This document shows, in pieces, positions 10,637 to 22,382 of a DNA stretch of 64,000 nt. Each line of letters starts with the position of its first letter. Positions within the stretch are counted from its first letter, which is position 1. The notes beneath the pieces were generated by a model, which was given only the letters and a program-made list of their open reading frames with translations, did not search any database and was not told the origin of the DNA. A program made the translations under genes and the position numbers. The DNA is from Silene conica (taxonomy: Eukaryota > Streptophyta > Magnoliopsida > Caryophyllales > Caryophyllaceae): positions 7,922,747 to 7,986,746 of the forward strand of contig CM055319.2 in NCBI GenBank assembly GCA_029255685.2, written 5' to 3'.

Positions 10637-10830
10637 TTTTCCCTCCAAAAATCACAACTACCTAAGAGATTTTCCCTCCAAAAATATACAAAAAATGGTA
10701 GGGTAACTAACCCTCTCACAATCACTATTCACTATTGTTTTTCCCTCCAAAAAACACTACTACCAATGATATTTTCCCTCCAAAAAAATAAGAAATAATT
10801 GGTAGGGTAACTAACCCTCTCAAATTAACT
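10637..10830 (-). promoter_or_regulatory. four copies of a TTTTCCCTCCAAAAA motif upstream of the 168-aa gene
   Basis: The 15-mer occurs at 10637-10651, 10670-10684, 10739-10753 and 10772-10786, as two pairs each spaced 33 bp and 102 bp from pair to pair. Each pair is followed by a shared GGTAGGGTAACTAACCCTCT block. They lie directly upstream of the TATA box and may be a duplicated promoter module. Confidence 0.5.
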
Positions 10831-10861
10831 ATAGTACTCGTATTAATTAAGTAACAGATAT

Positions 10862-11480
10862 AAAGTAATAACTATGTTTAATCCAACACAATGTTCAGTT
10901 ATTTCGCACTAGTCCGGTGGTAAGTTCTTCGAGGTTAAAACTGCATGTCACGGGTTCGAATCCTGCTAATGGCCATTTTGCTTTTCCTCAAATTAACTAT
11001 TACTTGTATTTAAATAACAGATATTTAGCAATAAGTACTTTCAATCGTACACAATAATCAGTTATTTGTCACTAGTCTGGTGGTAACCTCTTTCACAACG
11101 ACATTCCATGTCACGGGTTCGAATCTTGCTATTGGCGTTTTTGCTTTTCCTCATAATTCAGGGTTTTTTGTTGAAGTTTGGTATGAGAGTAATAAGTCTG
11201 GCCCAACAAATAATACCTCCTAGCATAGGCCTCACCCCATTACTATAAATTAGCCCACACAAAATTTCCCCAAATAAGTGATAAAGTCTGGCCCAATAAC
11301 AATTACCTCCTACCATAGGCCTCACCCCATTATTTAAATAACAGTTATATATAGTACTTGCTATATATTAAATACGTTTAATCCTGCACAATGTTCAGTC
11401 ATTTGTCACTAGTCTGGTGGTTAACTTTTCGATAATGAAACTGCATGTCACGGGTTCGAATCCTCCTATAGGCTATTTTG
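10862..11480 (+). repeat. three tRNA-like (box A/box B) repeat units
   Basis: Units at about 10862-10990, 11005-11150 and 11340-11480 share a CACTAGTCTGGTGGT segment (near-match to pol III box A) and, 33-43 bases later, a perfect box B (GGTTCGAATC at 10953-10962, 11116-11125, 11453-11462). A different repeat, GGCCTCACCCCATTA with flanking sequence, occurs twice between units 2 and 3 (about 11190-11245 and 11284-11335). Stem pairing is poor, so these are SINE or decayed tRNA-derived repeats rather than tRNA genes. Confidence 0.6.
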
Positions 11481-12039
11481 TTTTTTTTTAATATTCTTTC
11501 ATTTACGAAAGTAATTATCAACATACTAAAATAAATATATTATGTACAAATTTTTATTCTTAATATTTACTACCCTTAAAAAACGTGCAGTACTATTTTT
11601 TTTTATTTAAAATTATATTTTTTATTTTTTTTTATATTTTCGAATATATAACACAAATAATCGTAACTTGTTTTTATTAAAAAAAATAAATACGAACAAA
11701 TTTATTTTTTCAAAAATATAACACAAATATAAAACCGACTGTATAAAAAAAATGTCTTCTATACAAAATATACGTATAATTATACGGTATAAGTACACCG
11801 TATAAATACAGCGTAAATACATAACAGAGATATACGGTATAAATACCAAGTATATGAAAACCTAAAAACAAAAAGAATACAAAAAGGAATACCACTTAAT
11901 GAATTAATTAGGAATTATAATATGTTAATAAAGTAGAAAAGCATTTATTAAGTATCATAATTAGGTGGGATGGTGGACAAGAAAGATTCCTAGTGACATC
12001 CACATGTCACTCTCCCATTGCAAGTGTAGCAAACCCCCC
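11481..12039. other. very AT-rich spacer
   Basis: No gene recognised. Frames rich in Phe, Tyr and Ile on the minus strand are produced by composition. It lies 3' of the truncated F-box copy A and shows no match to the exons 2-3 found in copies B and C. Confidence 0.5.
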
Positions 12040-12939
12040 CTACACCAAGTGTAACTCCAGCCTCTTCCTAGGTAAATCCTTGATAAACACGTCTTGAAGG
12101 GAGGAAACATCAATCACATCCAGCAGATTTGACTGAGAAGTTTCGTCTAGTCTATCAACTGCAATATTCAAGATTTCCACGTGTGGACAATTAAGAGTAA
12201 AAGGGCGGTCAGCCACGTCTATGTCCAGGTCCAACCTATTAGCACTTGGAGCAGTAATATTCAGATCTCGCAACCCTTCAGAGGAATATAGTTCCAGTTT
12301 TTGTATAGACGGGCATGCAGATATCAACTGGTTGAATGCCTCATTACTTCCGCTAACACTGATAAGGGATAATTTTCTTAAAGCTCCCATGTGGAGTTGA
12401 GGTTGGTGCACATACTGCACAAGCATACTACCCCAAAGTGTAAGCTTAACTAGAGATTGACTTGTGAAGACACATCGAGGTGGAACTATTTTATCAAGAT
12501 AATCACAATGGAAAACTAGATCTTTGACTTCTCTATCGGCAGCAAATTTCAGCCACACTTGAATGTCGTCAATAAGGCATGGATCTACGAGACCACTTTT
12601 AGACTCCCCAATATCAAGGTAAAAAGAGTCGATGGTGGATCTTCTATGAAGCAAGAGCACATTTCGGACAAAGCGAGCAAAACGTGCAAATAACTCATTC
12701 ACGATTCGTTGTTTTTCTTCATAAGTACCATCCTCACCACTAACGTAGTGATCGAAATCAAAGCTAAGAGCAGGAAGCATAGTCCAGAGATTTCCAAAGC
12801 GGCGGAGCAACATTGTTTTAACGGCATCTTGAGTAGGCATACATGAAAGAATATGCACAATCACTTGATCAGGCATCTCACTCAACCTATCTAAGCCAAC
12901 ATCAACCTTTGAAAAACGCATACGCTTTAGGGGTTTCAT
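12040..12939 (-). CDS. F-box/LRR protein, copy A, truncated
   Basis: A 299-codon frame nearly identical to the first exon of copies B and C. The F-box is at residues about 19-58 (LSEMPDQVIVHIL then DAVKTMLL), expected to bind SKP1 in an SCF ubiquitin ligase. Leucine-rich repeats follow (LVKLTLWGS, LRKLSLIS, SIQKLELY). Homology stops after the DLP motif near residue 290, and the last nine codons are new sequence. About 25 codons of exon 1 and both downstream exons, including the FBD domain, are missing. A 5'UTR intron is recognisable at 12960-13395 (CAG|GTACTC donor, ATCAG acceptor), as in copy C. It may be transcribed as an F-box protein without FBD, or be a truncated pseudogene. Confidence 0.75.
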   Translation of the reverse strand: MKPLKRMRFSKVDVGLDRLSEMPDQVIVHILSCMPTQDAVKTMLLRRFGNLWTMLPALSFDFDHYVSGEDGTYEEKQRIVNELFARFARFVRNVLLLHRRSTIDSFYLDIGESKSGLVDPCLIDDIQVWLKFAADREVKDLVFHCDYLDKIVPPRCVFTSQSLVKLTLWGSMLVQYVHQPQLHMGALRKLSLISVSGSNEAFNQLISACPSIQKLELYSSEGLRDLNITAPSANRLDLDIDVADRPFTLNCPHVEILNIAVDRLDETSQSNLLDVIDVSSLQDVFIKDLPRKRLELHLV

Positions 12940-12959
12940 GGTTCTTAATTAGTGAGTAC

Positions 12960-13395
12960 CTGATTATATTTCAAAATAAAAGCTTGAATCACATTTCAGA
13001 TAACAATAAATCTAAACTGATAATGTTCATTTCGGCCCAACCCCATTTTTCCCCTTCACATATAAACTGATGAAGTTCATTTCAGATAACAATACATCTA
13101 AACAGTAATACACCGAATATCAGTACCACCCTTTCAATCGTACAGATGTAGGGTCTCATAGTACATCCGTCCCGATTATTTGTCTACCTTTGTGTCATGG
13201 AAGACCAAATTACTCATCAAAAATTAACTAACCATAATAATTTCAATAACTAGGGTTCATTATTTCATAGAAATGTGTAAAAAGTAAATAAATGATTGAG
13301 ATAGAACGAGTAATTAGATAGCCTAATTGTAAAAATAATAGGACTCATCTCAAACTATAATCAAGGGTTCAATATTGGTAGAGAAAAAAGAGTAC
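12960..13395 (-). other. 5'UTR intron of F-box copy A
   Basis: Donor CAG|GTACTC and acceptor ATCAG| on the minus strand, with the acceptor about 20 bases upstream of the ATG. Both splice sites are conserved in copies B (21132-21936) and C (31770-32377), although the intron length differs. Confidence 0.6.
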
Positions 13396-13790
13396 CTGTT
13401 GAGGAAGAAAGGCGAAATAATAGCCGAGGGTTACCGGTTACGGGTTCGGTTATAATTGAGAAGGTGTGCTTGATTCCTAAGTATGGTTCGCTTTAGGTTT
13501 GATTTTAGACTAATCAATGTGGAATGAGAAGTAGATAGGCAATTTGGCGAAGATGCAAAGGTAAGTCCCTTTCCGATTGATTAGGGACTCCTTTTCCCGC
13601 CTAATTTACTCCATCACAAATATTATCGTCTCGGAATCCACATTCCAAGAAATACGGTACAATTAAACCTATCAAAGAGGTCAAGAGGGTTGGGTGCTTG
13701 GGTCTCACTTGGATTACACGGGTCGGGTAAAATTCATGTGGATATATATATTTTGGGTTGGATTAGAGAAAGCGAAAAGTTTACAAAATA
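13396..13790 (-). promoter_or_regulatory. 5'UTR exon and upstream flank of F-box copy A
   Basis: Matches the flanks of copies B (about 21937-22500) and C (about 32378-32960). The segment near 13610-13635 is the empty site for the MITE present in copy C. Confidence 0.55.
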
Positions 13791-14730
13791 ACTTTTTCAT
13801 ATACGAACTTTACTCTTTCACCTACATTTTTCTATAAAGTTTTCAAACGCTGCCCTTTTCCCTAAACCTAAATGAAACACCACTCCCTTCTTCCTAAACA
13901 TACGCAAAACAACACTTATATATATTAATATTTGCCCTAATATTAAATCTAATTACTCGCAAATTTTAACAATGGATTCTAATTCTCCAATTACTGAAAT
14001 AAGTTTTTTATTAACAAGTATTAAGACGTTTTGTTGAAATTATTAAGTTTAATATATTTTCTAAATTTACCTGTTTAGACAACCAAATTTGTGATTAGGG
14101 TTTATGGGTGCGGATGGCACGATGCTCGGCGTCTGGACGACGGTCAGTTACTATGGTGGTCACAGATTCTCATTTGTGAAGGGCGATGTACGTCACAAGC
14201 TTGTGACGGATCAAATAATACCCAAGAACAAATCATTTGAGATTACTCATACATCATACTTTTTATCTTATTTATTTACTTAACCTGTCGCAAGACGGAT
14301 TGGATGGGATGGTGGGCGTCGGAATCGTTGATAATGTGTTTCGCAAGTTGTATTGCCGTTTGTTGTTGTGCGAATTTCGATGTTTCATTCAATTTCTTTC
14401 TCTTTCTTTTCTCTTTCTTTTTCTTTTTTTTAATTAATTAGTTTATCTTTTACTTTTTTTTTTAAATTAAAATATTAGTTAATGCCAATAGTCGCACGAC
14501 AGAGGGAGGGTGGCCGGGATCGACGGCATAGGGTTGGCCGGAGTAAGGGTTTTCGGCGAGTGGAGTGATTGGTGGCGGTGAATGGAGGTGGGTGGTGGAC
14601 GGTGGTGATTTAGTGGTGAGGAGGGGTTAGGGAAGGGAGAAAAAAATTGATTTAGCCGAAGAGGGAGAAATGACAAGGATAGTATGGTAAAAAGCGTATG
14701 TGAAAAAGTAAAATCCGTATGTGAAAAAGT
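13791..14730. mobile_element. MULE-like non-autonomous element
   Basis: The left end (from ACTTTTTCATATACG at 13791) and the reverse complement of the right end (ACTTTTTCACATACG, up to about 14730) align over roughly 45 bp with most positions matching. Long imperfect TIRs of this kind suggest a Mutator-like element. I could not see a clear 9-bp target duplication. At 14158-14225 there is a truncated copy of the TTGTGACGG MITE. An interior minus-strand frame at 14479-14859 is proline/serine-rich and not supported as a gene. Confidence 0.4.
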
Positions 14731-14924
14731 ACGTCCCTTATTATAATGTTTTATATATATTTTAAGCACCTTCCTCACACCCACGGTACTCATACTTATA
14801 CTTATTTTAATTATCTTATCTACAATCCCTAGACTCTCTCCAATCATCTCACCCCACAATAATACAATCTATTATTTAATTACCCTCCTTATTCCATGTG
14901 TGTTTTAAATAACCTTTTTAATTA

Positions 14925-15870
14925 TTATCCTCTCTATATAATTGTATAAATACAAGGACATTTTAAGCATTCTTATGCATCCACGTCGTCACATATAAAT
15001 TTTTTTCACAAAAAATTGGGACCCACAACAAATAATACGGAATTAATTACAAAAAACCTCTATATTAAGTTTTGTACATAAATATTTAGGTATATGTGTT
15101 GTTCGTAAATATTAATGAATAATTAAATCGAAAATGATACATGAACAAATTTTAATTACGACAATAAATTAAATCAATCTTATCTATATAAATATAAGAA
15201 CATTTGAAGCATTCTCGTGTATGTAGGTTATCACATACAATTTTTTTTACAAAAAATGTGGGGCACACGACAAATAAACGAAATTAATTACTGAAAAACC
15301 TCTATATTTATGTTTTGTACGTAAATGTTTACGTCTATATTCTATACGTAAATATTAATGAATACTTCCTCCATTTTTATCCAAATACCATATTTGGTTT
15401 TTGTACACTATTCACAAATCAACCTTTAGTCTCAATTTTCTCTCAATACATAAGAAAAAATATATTCATGTGAGGTTTTGTTTAATTCGTCTTTACGAGT
15501 ACATTGAAAATATATAACTTTTATAATTTTTACAAAAACGTAGCTAAAGATATAAGGCACGTAAAACGTGCGTTGGCAAACGTGAAAAAGGTAAATATGG
15601 TATTTGGATAAAAATGGAGGAAGTAAAAAATCCAGGTCAAATTTTAACTACGATAATAAATTACAATAAATTAAACCAATCTTATCTATATAATTAAAAG
15701 AACAGAAGCATTCTCATGTATGCACGTCATAACATACAATTTGTTTTACAAAAAAAACGTGGGACACACGACAAATAATACGAAATTAATTACTGAAAAA
15801 ACTCTATATTTATGTTTTGTACGTAAATATTTACGTCTATATGTTATACGTAAATATTAATAAATAAAGA
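14925..15870. repeat. tandem repeat, three units, interrupted by a MITE
   Basis: Units start near 14925, 15183 and 15670. Each has a TCTATATAA block, a GACACACGACAAATAA-type block, AAATTAATTAC followed by CCTCTATATT, and a block ending AAATATTAATGAATA. Unit 2 is lengthened by the MITE at 15365-15623. Confidence 0.65.
15365..15623. mobile_element. Stowaway-like MITE (259 bp)
   Basis: Terminal inverted repeats begin CTTCCTCCATTTTTATCC and match over more than 25 bp, including CAAATACCATATTT. It is flanked by TA on both sides. The neighbouring tandem units 1 and 3 provide empty sites at the same position. The Tc1/mariner type is inferred from the TA duplication and Stowaway-like ends. Confidence 0.8.
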
Positions 15871-16240
15871 ATAATATAAAATTTCAATTAAAAAAACCTC
15901 TTTTATGTTATTTAAAATTAAATCATATAAAGCTAGTAAATTTCCCGTTTTGTTAGCGTAAAATAACCTTTTTCATGTTAATTTTTTATTCTAAACTAAT
16001 ATTATAATTAATTTAACATAAAGCTTTTTAATATTAAACTATTATTATAATTAATTTATCATAAAACTTATATAGGTTAAGTAAATAGTCTTGATAAAAA
16101 TGAAGTAATTTATAAAATAACGAGTTCAAATGAGTTTTTGAATTGAACGTTGGTGTGTTCATGCTTGGCTCAATTTGGGCTCAGCTTGGCTCGAGTTCAA
16201 TGTGACCGGTTTCTAGCCGAATTCGAGAGGTTATCTAATT
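15871..16240. other. AT-rich spacer, nothing recognised
   Basis: No gene, RNA or repeat border is visible. Confidence 0.4.
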
Positions 16241-16244
16241 TATA

Positions 16245-16935
16245 CAATAAATCCCGCACACAATTTTACTATTTTCCGCACATTTTACATCTATATTCCA
16301 TTATTACCCTTCATATTAAAAGGAAGAAAATATTTTTTTTTTACACATCTTCCTGCCCTAACCACCGTCCCCACCCTCAAATACCAATCCCCCACCTCCG
16401 ACGACCCACAACCATCGTGCGTCGTCGAGCTTCATCACCGACGACCAATAACCACCCTACACTGTCGACCGAAACCGACTCAATCCCTAGCTTAAGCTAA
16501 TCCCCTTTTTCCCTCCTTAACTCCGACAAACGGCTATTAATTTCAGTCGTCGACTTCTCCTACCCTTATCTCCGTCGCCATACTCTTCATCGACGTCAAT
16601 GATGAAAGTCCTGATTGTTGATTGTTGGTTGGTTGTCCATGGTGCACTGGTGCAGTTAATTGATTTCTTACTTTTAGAGTTTTTGATTTGTCCGTCGATT
16701 TCTGATGTCGTCAACCCTTCATCTCTGATGCGCCCTTCCTCTCCCTCCGTTGTCGGTCAGTGGTGGAATCCGGGTGGTGCATTGGTGGTCCATTAGGTAG
16801 TTAATTGGGATTTCTTAGTTTTGGTTTTTCATTCGTCTCTCCATTTGTGGCTGAAAAATGAGAAGGGTCAATATGGAATTAAGGCAAAAAAATGTGTTGG
16901 ATGTAGCAAATTTGTGTGTTAGATTTAGTAAGTCC
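16245..16935. mobile_element. possible MULE-like element with degenerate ends
   Basis: The left end (AATAAATCCCGCACACAATT) resembles the reverse complement of the right end (CTAAATCTAACACACAAATT) over about 45 bp with many mismatches. The interior is richer in GC and gives short frames on both strands (e.g. 16150-16500, 16599-16796) with no recognisable domain. The right side adjoins the duplicated block at 16935. Confidence 0.3.
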
Positions 16936-17960
16936 CTAAAATAAAATAGGATGGAGAAAGTAATATACTTACTTCACGGAAGAATTGGGTTTGAGTTTAT
17001 TCCTATGCATTTTGAGATGGAGTTGACGTGTTCATAATATTAGGAAATAAATTGTGCCAATTTGATAGTCGAGTGATTTAAAATAAACCCAGATTGAAAA
17101 CGTTTTATTCAAATCATTATTGTGCTTATAATATTTTTGACTTAAATATTCAATTATTGTTCAAAGTTTCAAAATTAGTTGTAGAAAAACATAAATTTAG
17201 ATCTATTCAAATTGAACTAAATGTTTTTGAACAAACTTGACTCAATACCGAAACTTTAAGGGGGTGTTTGGTTCAATCTCAAAATGTATAAGGTATGGGT
17301 TTGGAATGAGTCAAACTCATACAATGTGTTTGGTTATCAAATTTGAGAGTTTCATACCCATACCTCAAATCCATGAGGTATAGGTTTCCCATACCCTAGG
17401 AGGGGGTGGGTATGAGATTGATACCCATCGGTATCAAAACACAATAAACAAAAATGTGAAAAATAAATATTAGAACATATTTTAAACGAATTTTATATAA
17501 TTACTAGATAAAATCTTTTTTTTCATGATTTTATACGTTAAAATTATTTTTTAAAGTATTGGATTTTACGTATTTCAGTTCTAACTTACTGATTCCAAAC
17601 CCATACCCATGCGCGAAACAAACGCCCCCTAAAAAATATGACCGATGATTGAACAAAATGAATTTAGTCCACACCAAATAGTAATATATGGACCAAAAAT
17701 TGCTCAGCTCTAAAATGAGACGTTTGCTAAGGCATGTTAATAAGATATAACCTAATTTAAATGGACTCTAATAAGAATATTCAAACGCGATATTAAAAAC
17801 TCATTGTCCAAAGATATTTTATAGGATAGAGTTCTATAAAAAATCCCGGCGCAAAATGGTGCCCTCCAAGGCCATTTTGCCAAGAGGCCGCTCCAAAAAC
17901 TTAACTCGTGACCTCACACTCACACAACAATATCTAACATATGCAGCAAGGCTCCCCTTC
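16936..17960. repeat. segmental duplication block, partner of 22510-23230
   Basis: 16936-17259 and 17633-17900 align with 22510-23230 (shared TTTTGAGATGGAGTTGACGT, GACCGATGATTGAAC and GGTGCCCTCCAAGGCCATTT). This block lies 3' of copy B, and its partner lies between B and C, so it marks the tandem duplication unit. It serves as an empty-site reference for insertions in either partner. Confidence 0.75.
17260..17629. mobile_element. Tourist-like MITE (370 bp)
   Basis: Ends GGGGGTGTTTGGTTC and, reversed, GGGGGCGTTTGTTTC. It is flanked by TAA on both sides (17257-17259, 17630-17632). The paralogous block near 22930 reads straight through ACTTTAAAAAATA with a single TAA, an exact empty site. TSD and ends point to the PIF/Harbinger group. 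Confidence 0.8.
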
Positions 17961-18587
17961 TTCGAACAAAATTTCTATGAAAGAAATAATTTTCCTTAAG
18001 TTGTAAATGAGGCTAAAGTAATTCCAGATTCCCCCCTTCCCCACCCCCCCCACCCCCACATCCATTTCAGTCATAAAATAGAACTAAACAAATGAGGATC
18101 AATAATTTTTGCAGCTCATAATTTTGCAGACGTTTGGGATTCAAATCAGATGTCCACAAATTCAAGCATCGTACCACTCCTCAGGGCACTCAACACATTA
18201 TGATCCAACGAATGTTTAAACATGATTCAAATCTAAATAAAGGAAACACAGTCAACATAACTGTTCAAATTTACAGCCTTAGGTGCAGAATTTTGGTCAT
18301 TGCTCAACTCCAGCTTCAGCCCAACTGCCCCAACATCGATAATCGAAGTAAATGTTAGAAAGCGAGACGACGCAAACTCAATGCTAATTTTACCAGAGGC
18401 CAGATCATAAGATACTCGTACTCAAGTTAGTAGCTCGTGCTTCAATCAAACATGAGATCGAAAGAAAGAAGCTTATATACCCTGCAAGTGTACCCCATCC
18501 TCGTGGATGAATGCTGTTCCACGTTAAAGGCAGATTCCTATTTCATATACCCTTTGGAGAGTAAATGTTTTCTTGAATGCCCAGGAA
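17961..18587 (-). other. 3' flank and 3'UTR region of F-box copy B
   Basis: Matches the 3' flank of copy C (about 28980-29490; shared GAACTAAACAAATGAGGATC and CTTATATACCCTGCAAGTGT). Probably 3'UTR with downstream DNA. A C-rich run at 18033-18057 is low complexity. Confidence 0.5.
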
Positions 18588-21114
18588 TCACAACTCCTTA
18601 GATGCCGTACTATGTACAGTTACATTTGCTGAAGCTGTCTTGAATCCTAATACTTGCTTAAGAAACTCAAGCTCCTCAACGGCTGTTAGTTTAGTCTCCT
18701 CAAACGTAATTACCAATTTTTCCAAGATGACGGCATTTCTCAGTACAAATTCTATTAGCTGGAGCTGAACTTCACGATATTTTCCATAGCCAAGGATGGT
18801 GACACTTTTCAGCAGGGGCATTTCGCAAGAAGTAGATAACTCTGAACTAACTACTCCATCAGTACCCTGCCATTAGTTAGATTGAAGTCCGACAACAATT
18901 AAAAGAGAAGGCTGAACGCTATAAGTTGATTAAGTAAAAGAAGAAAACCAGTTATGCTAACCTCACTTCCCCATGATTCTCCACCGTCTACTATGAGCTC
19001 CTCCAAGTCCACTGAGCTTTTCAACAACCCTATAATAACTTGGAGACATCTTTCATTATCCCACCGTGGCCACAAAGCCAAACTCTGCCATGTATTTTGT
19101 AGAATATCCATCTTCTCTAAGCAACACAATTGCTAAATAAGAAGAAACAAAATAGTCTTGCATTACTTGAAACTGTATTCCGTCAATTTTGCAACAAACA
19201 AACAGTAACAGTAAAAAATAGAGTGATGAAAACACAAAACCATAACAACATTACCAGCTGTAAAAAAACAACATTACCCTAGTGCCTCAATGGCTCCCGC
19301 AAATTGCGGAGTAAGGGGGTCGGATGTACACAACGTTACCCTTGTGTTAGCAACACAAAGAGGTTGTTTCCAAATGACCCAAGATGAAACTTGCGTCGGA
19401 AAATGCATTGAATGACCGGTACTTCACAAAAGAAAGAAGCACAACCACTTTAGCGATCAATTTTGATTTATTCCGTTATAATCCATAACCAAAGAGTAAT
19501 GAATTTTTAGCTTCACTGGAAATATGGAAATAAATGGTTACCTTTCTGAAGTAATAATAATTAAAACATGACCATCACCTAAATGAGTTTCTAAGCATTT
19601 GGTATGAATGTTGTGATTTTGCCAAGAATGACAGGGAAATGCATGATACACATTCAGATCATCAGTGTATGCAGTGCATAACACCACGAAATTCTACGCA
19701 TGAACCAGTAGATCAACAGGTAATACCAGCGAAAAACAAACACACGGCAAAATATAGATGTTTCTTCCTCAATCCCATCTATACTGTCCATGTATGACAG
19801 TAGGGATCAACCAAAGGTCAACATATACCAACAAAGTTTCCCTTTATATACAATACTACAGCAGCAGAGAAGCAACAACATTACCTATGTGCCAAGCATG
19901 TGGTTCGTGTACAATTAGAGTCAAAGTTGATATCAATTCACCACCAAAGCATTTCAGAGAGAAACAACAAGTAAAGTGAGCAATCGAGTTTGTTTAGTTG
20001 AAAAAATGAATCATATCTTGTCATCAAATAGACAAACATGGTAGATAATACTCTGTATTGAGTAAATTTACCTAAAAGAAAGAGAGAGACCAAGTTATAC
20101 TCTATCAAAGGCCCTACAAATTTTGAACTAACAATTACTAAAACGCACCTTAATCGCTTCACCTGACAATGCAAAAAACTCAACATCTCGAAAGTGCCTC
20201 AAAAATGCCGTTATTAATGGGCCAGACACACCATTACGTAAATACTTGACAAACACGACTTGAAGGGAGGAAACATCAATCACATCCAGCAGATTTGACT
20301 GAGAAGTTCCGTCTAGTCTTTCAATTCCAATTTTCAAAATTTCCACATGTGGACAATTAAGAGTAAAAGGGCGGTCACCAACGGCTAAGTCCAGGTCCAG
20401 CCTATTAGCACTTGGAGCAGTAATGTTCAGATCGCGCAGCCCTTGAGGGTAATATAGTTTCAGTTTTTGTATAGACGGGCATGCAGATATCAACTGGTTG
20501 AATGCCTCATTACTTCCGCTAACACTGATAAGGGATACTTTTCTTAAAGCTCCCATGTGGAGTTGAGGTTGATGCACAAACTGCACAAGCTTACTACCCC
20601 AAAGTGTAAGCTTAACTAGAGATTGACTTGTGAAGACACATTGAGGTGGAACTATTTTATCACGATAATCACAATGGAAAAATAAATCTTTGACTTCTCT
20701 ATCGATAGCAAACTTCAGGCACACTTGAACGTTGTTAATAAGGCATGGATCTACAACACTATATTTATACTCCCCAATATCAAGGTAAAAAGAGTCAATG
20801 GTGGATCTTCTATGAAGCATCAGCACATTTCGGACAAATGAAGTAAAACGTGAAAATGCAGCATTCATGATTCGTTGTTCTTCTTCAAAAGCAACATCCG
20901 CAGCCTCATCATAAACGAAGTTATCACTGAAATCAAACCTAAGAGCAGGAAGCATAGTCCAAAGATTTCCAAAGCGGCGGAGCAACATTGTTTTAACAGC
21001 ATCTCGAGTAGGCATACATGAAAGAATATGCACAATCACTTGATCAGGCATCTCACTTAACCTATCTAGGCCAACATCAACCTTTGAAGAACGCATACGC
21101 TTTTGGGGTTTCAT
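18588..21114 (-). CDS. F-box/LRR/FBD protein, copy B
   Basis: Three coding exons, all joined in phase 0: 20149-21114 (322 aa), 18962-19132 (57 aa) and 18588-18866 (92 aa), giving about 471 aa. Splice sites are AAG|GTGCG, TTTAG|CAATTG, GAG|GTTAGC and GGCAG|GGTACT on the coding strand. The F-box is at about 19-58 (LSEMPDQVIVHIL), LRR-like segments follow to about 300, and exons 2-3 carry the C-terminal LRR and FBD region (LEKMDILQNTW, then LLKSVTILGYGKYREVQLQLIEF). Members of this large plant family act as substrate receptors of SCF E3 ligases; the target is unknown. A 5'UTR intron lies at 21132-21936. Exon lengths 1 and 2 equal those of copy C. It appears intact. Confidence 0.85.
19278..19385 (+). 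repeat. SINE remnant in intron of F-box copy B
   Basis: Contains GCAAATTGCGGAGTAAGGG, GGATGTACACAACGTTACCC and CAAAGAGGTTGTTTCC, the shared 3' body of many angiosperm tRNA-derived SINEs. Copy C has the same insertion at 30156-30258, so it predates the gene duplication. Orientation is antisense to the gene. Confidence 0.6.
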
Positions 21115-21131
21115 GGTTCTTATGTGAGTAC

Positions 21132-21936
21132 CTGATTATTTTTCAATATACAAGCTTGATTCAGATTTCAGCTAAACAATTCAATTAAAAGTAATACTAA
21201 GTTCATTTGGCCTCATTAACCCACTTTTGCCTTCACAAAGAGCGGTCTAACGAGACTAAATGGTTGAAATGGATGGAGTTCCTTGTAAGACATAGTTTGA
21301 GCAAAGAGTCTTGCTGAAGACGGATACTATCCGTCATAAGTTGAATTGAAGACGGATAGTATTATGGATCATGTCACTTGCATTTTGTGAGAGAGACACT
21401 GTCCGTCTTCTTCTTGTGACGGATAATGTCCTCTTGAATGAAAATTTGTGTAGTTTGAGACTATTTCACAATTAAAATAAGTGGATGAAAATCAGAATGA
21501 GGACAATAACACATCATTCTCTAAACAACATATGGAGTACTTAAATTTCATGCTTTATCAAGTGATTAACTAATCATAATAATTAATTGTCAAAAAACTA
21601 ACCTTAATATGTTTAAATAAAATTTTATTGACATTATAATTAAACCTAATTATAGAAAAATCAAGGGTTCATGGAAATGATTAATTAGTACATGCAAGCT
21701 GATTAATTAGCCAAATTGTGAAAACAAAATACTAGTGTAAGATGGACTTAACCAAGTTTATGAAATAAACCGGTAGGCGTAGGCGGTAGGCCACGCGCAC
21801 TGTATTAATGTAAAACCGCTTAAACACGACCCATCCCAAGCTATAATCAGTAACGGAGTTAGGATTCCTATTCCCCAAGTATCCGACACTGACTATAATC
21901 AAGGGTTGAAAAAGGTAGAGAAGGCATAAAATTTAC
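21132..21936 (-). other. 5'UTR intron of F-box copy B
   Basis: Donor CAG|GTAAAT and acceptor ATCAG| on the minus strand. It is longer than in copies A and C. At about 21298-21440 it contains a palindromic segment with GACGGATA-type inverted repeats, probably a small MITE. Confidence 0.55.
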
Positions 21937-22192
21937 CTGATGCTGATGGAGAAGAAAGACGAAAATCAGAAATAATGGTCTGCAGACTGCAAATGCAAAC
22001 TAAAACATTGCCCGAAATAATTAGACCTGGCAGACGGGTTTAATTGGTCGGGTTACGGGTTCGGTTATTCCGTATTTCCGTGTATGTGATTCTTAAATTT
22101 GACGAGGAGGCCAATTGAAAAATATTACGTCTTCCCGCCTAATTAAGTAATTAGTTGCTCCTTTTCCCGCCTAATTCACCCCATTCTAAAAA

Positions 22193-22382
22193 TAGTAAGT
22201 CTTGCTTGTTTCGGGTCACCATTTATAACGGATATTTTGTAAGATAAAATTGATAGAAAATGAGTTAGTGGAGAGAGGGGACACATGAGAGAGAAAAAGT
22301 GGATATTTTGTGAGATAAAATAGTACTCGTCGCAAGTTTGTGAAAGATATACCCGTCGCAAGTTTGTGAATGAGAATTTGGG
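22193..22382 (-). mobile_element. MULE-type MITE upstream of F-box copy B, reverse orientation
   Basis: Degenerate copy of the TTGTGACGG family in the opposite orientation to the other copies: it begins TAGTAAGTCTTGCTTG and ends AATGAGAATTTG. It lies at the same place, relative to the gene, as the MITE of copy C. Confidence 0.6.

Noticed and set aside
10905-11475. tRNA genes at the three box A/B units
   Set aside because: Acceptor and T stems do not pair well and no anticodon arm can be placed consistently.
11622-11895. Two overlapping Phe/Tyr-rich minus-strand frames that could pass for membrane proteins
   Set aside because: Produced by extreme AT richness; no homologous frame, no conserved start.
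14479-14859. 126-codon minus-strand frame
   Set aside because: Pro/Ser/His-rich, inside a MULE-like element, no domain recognised.
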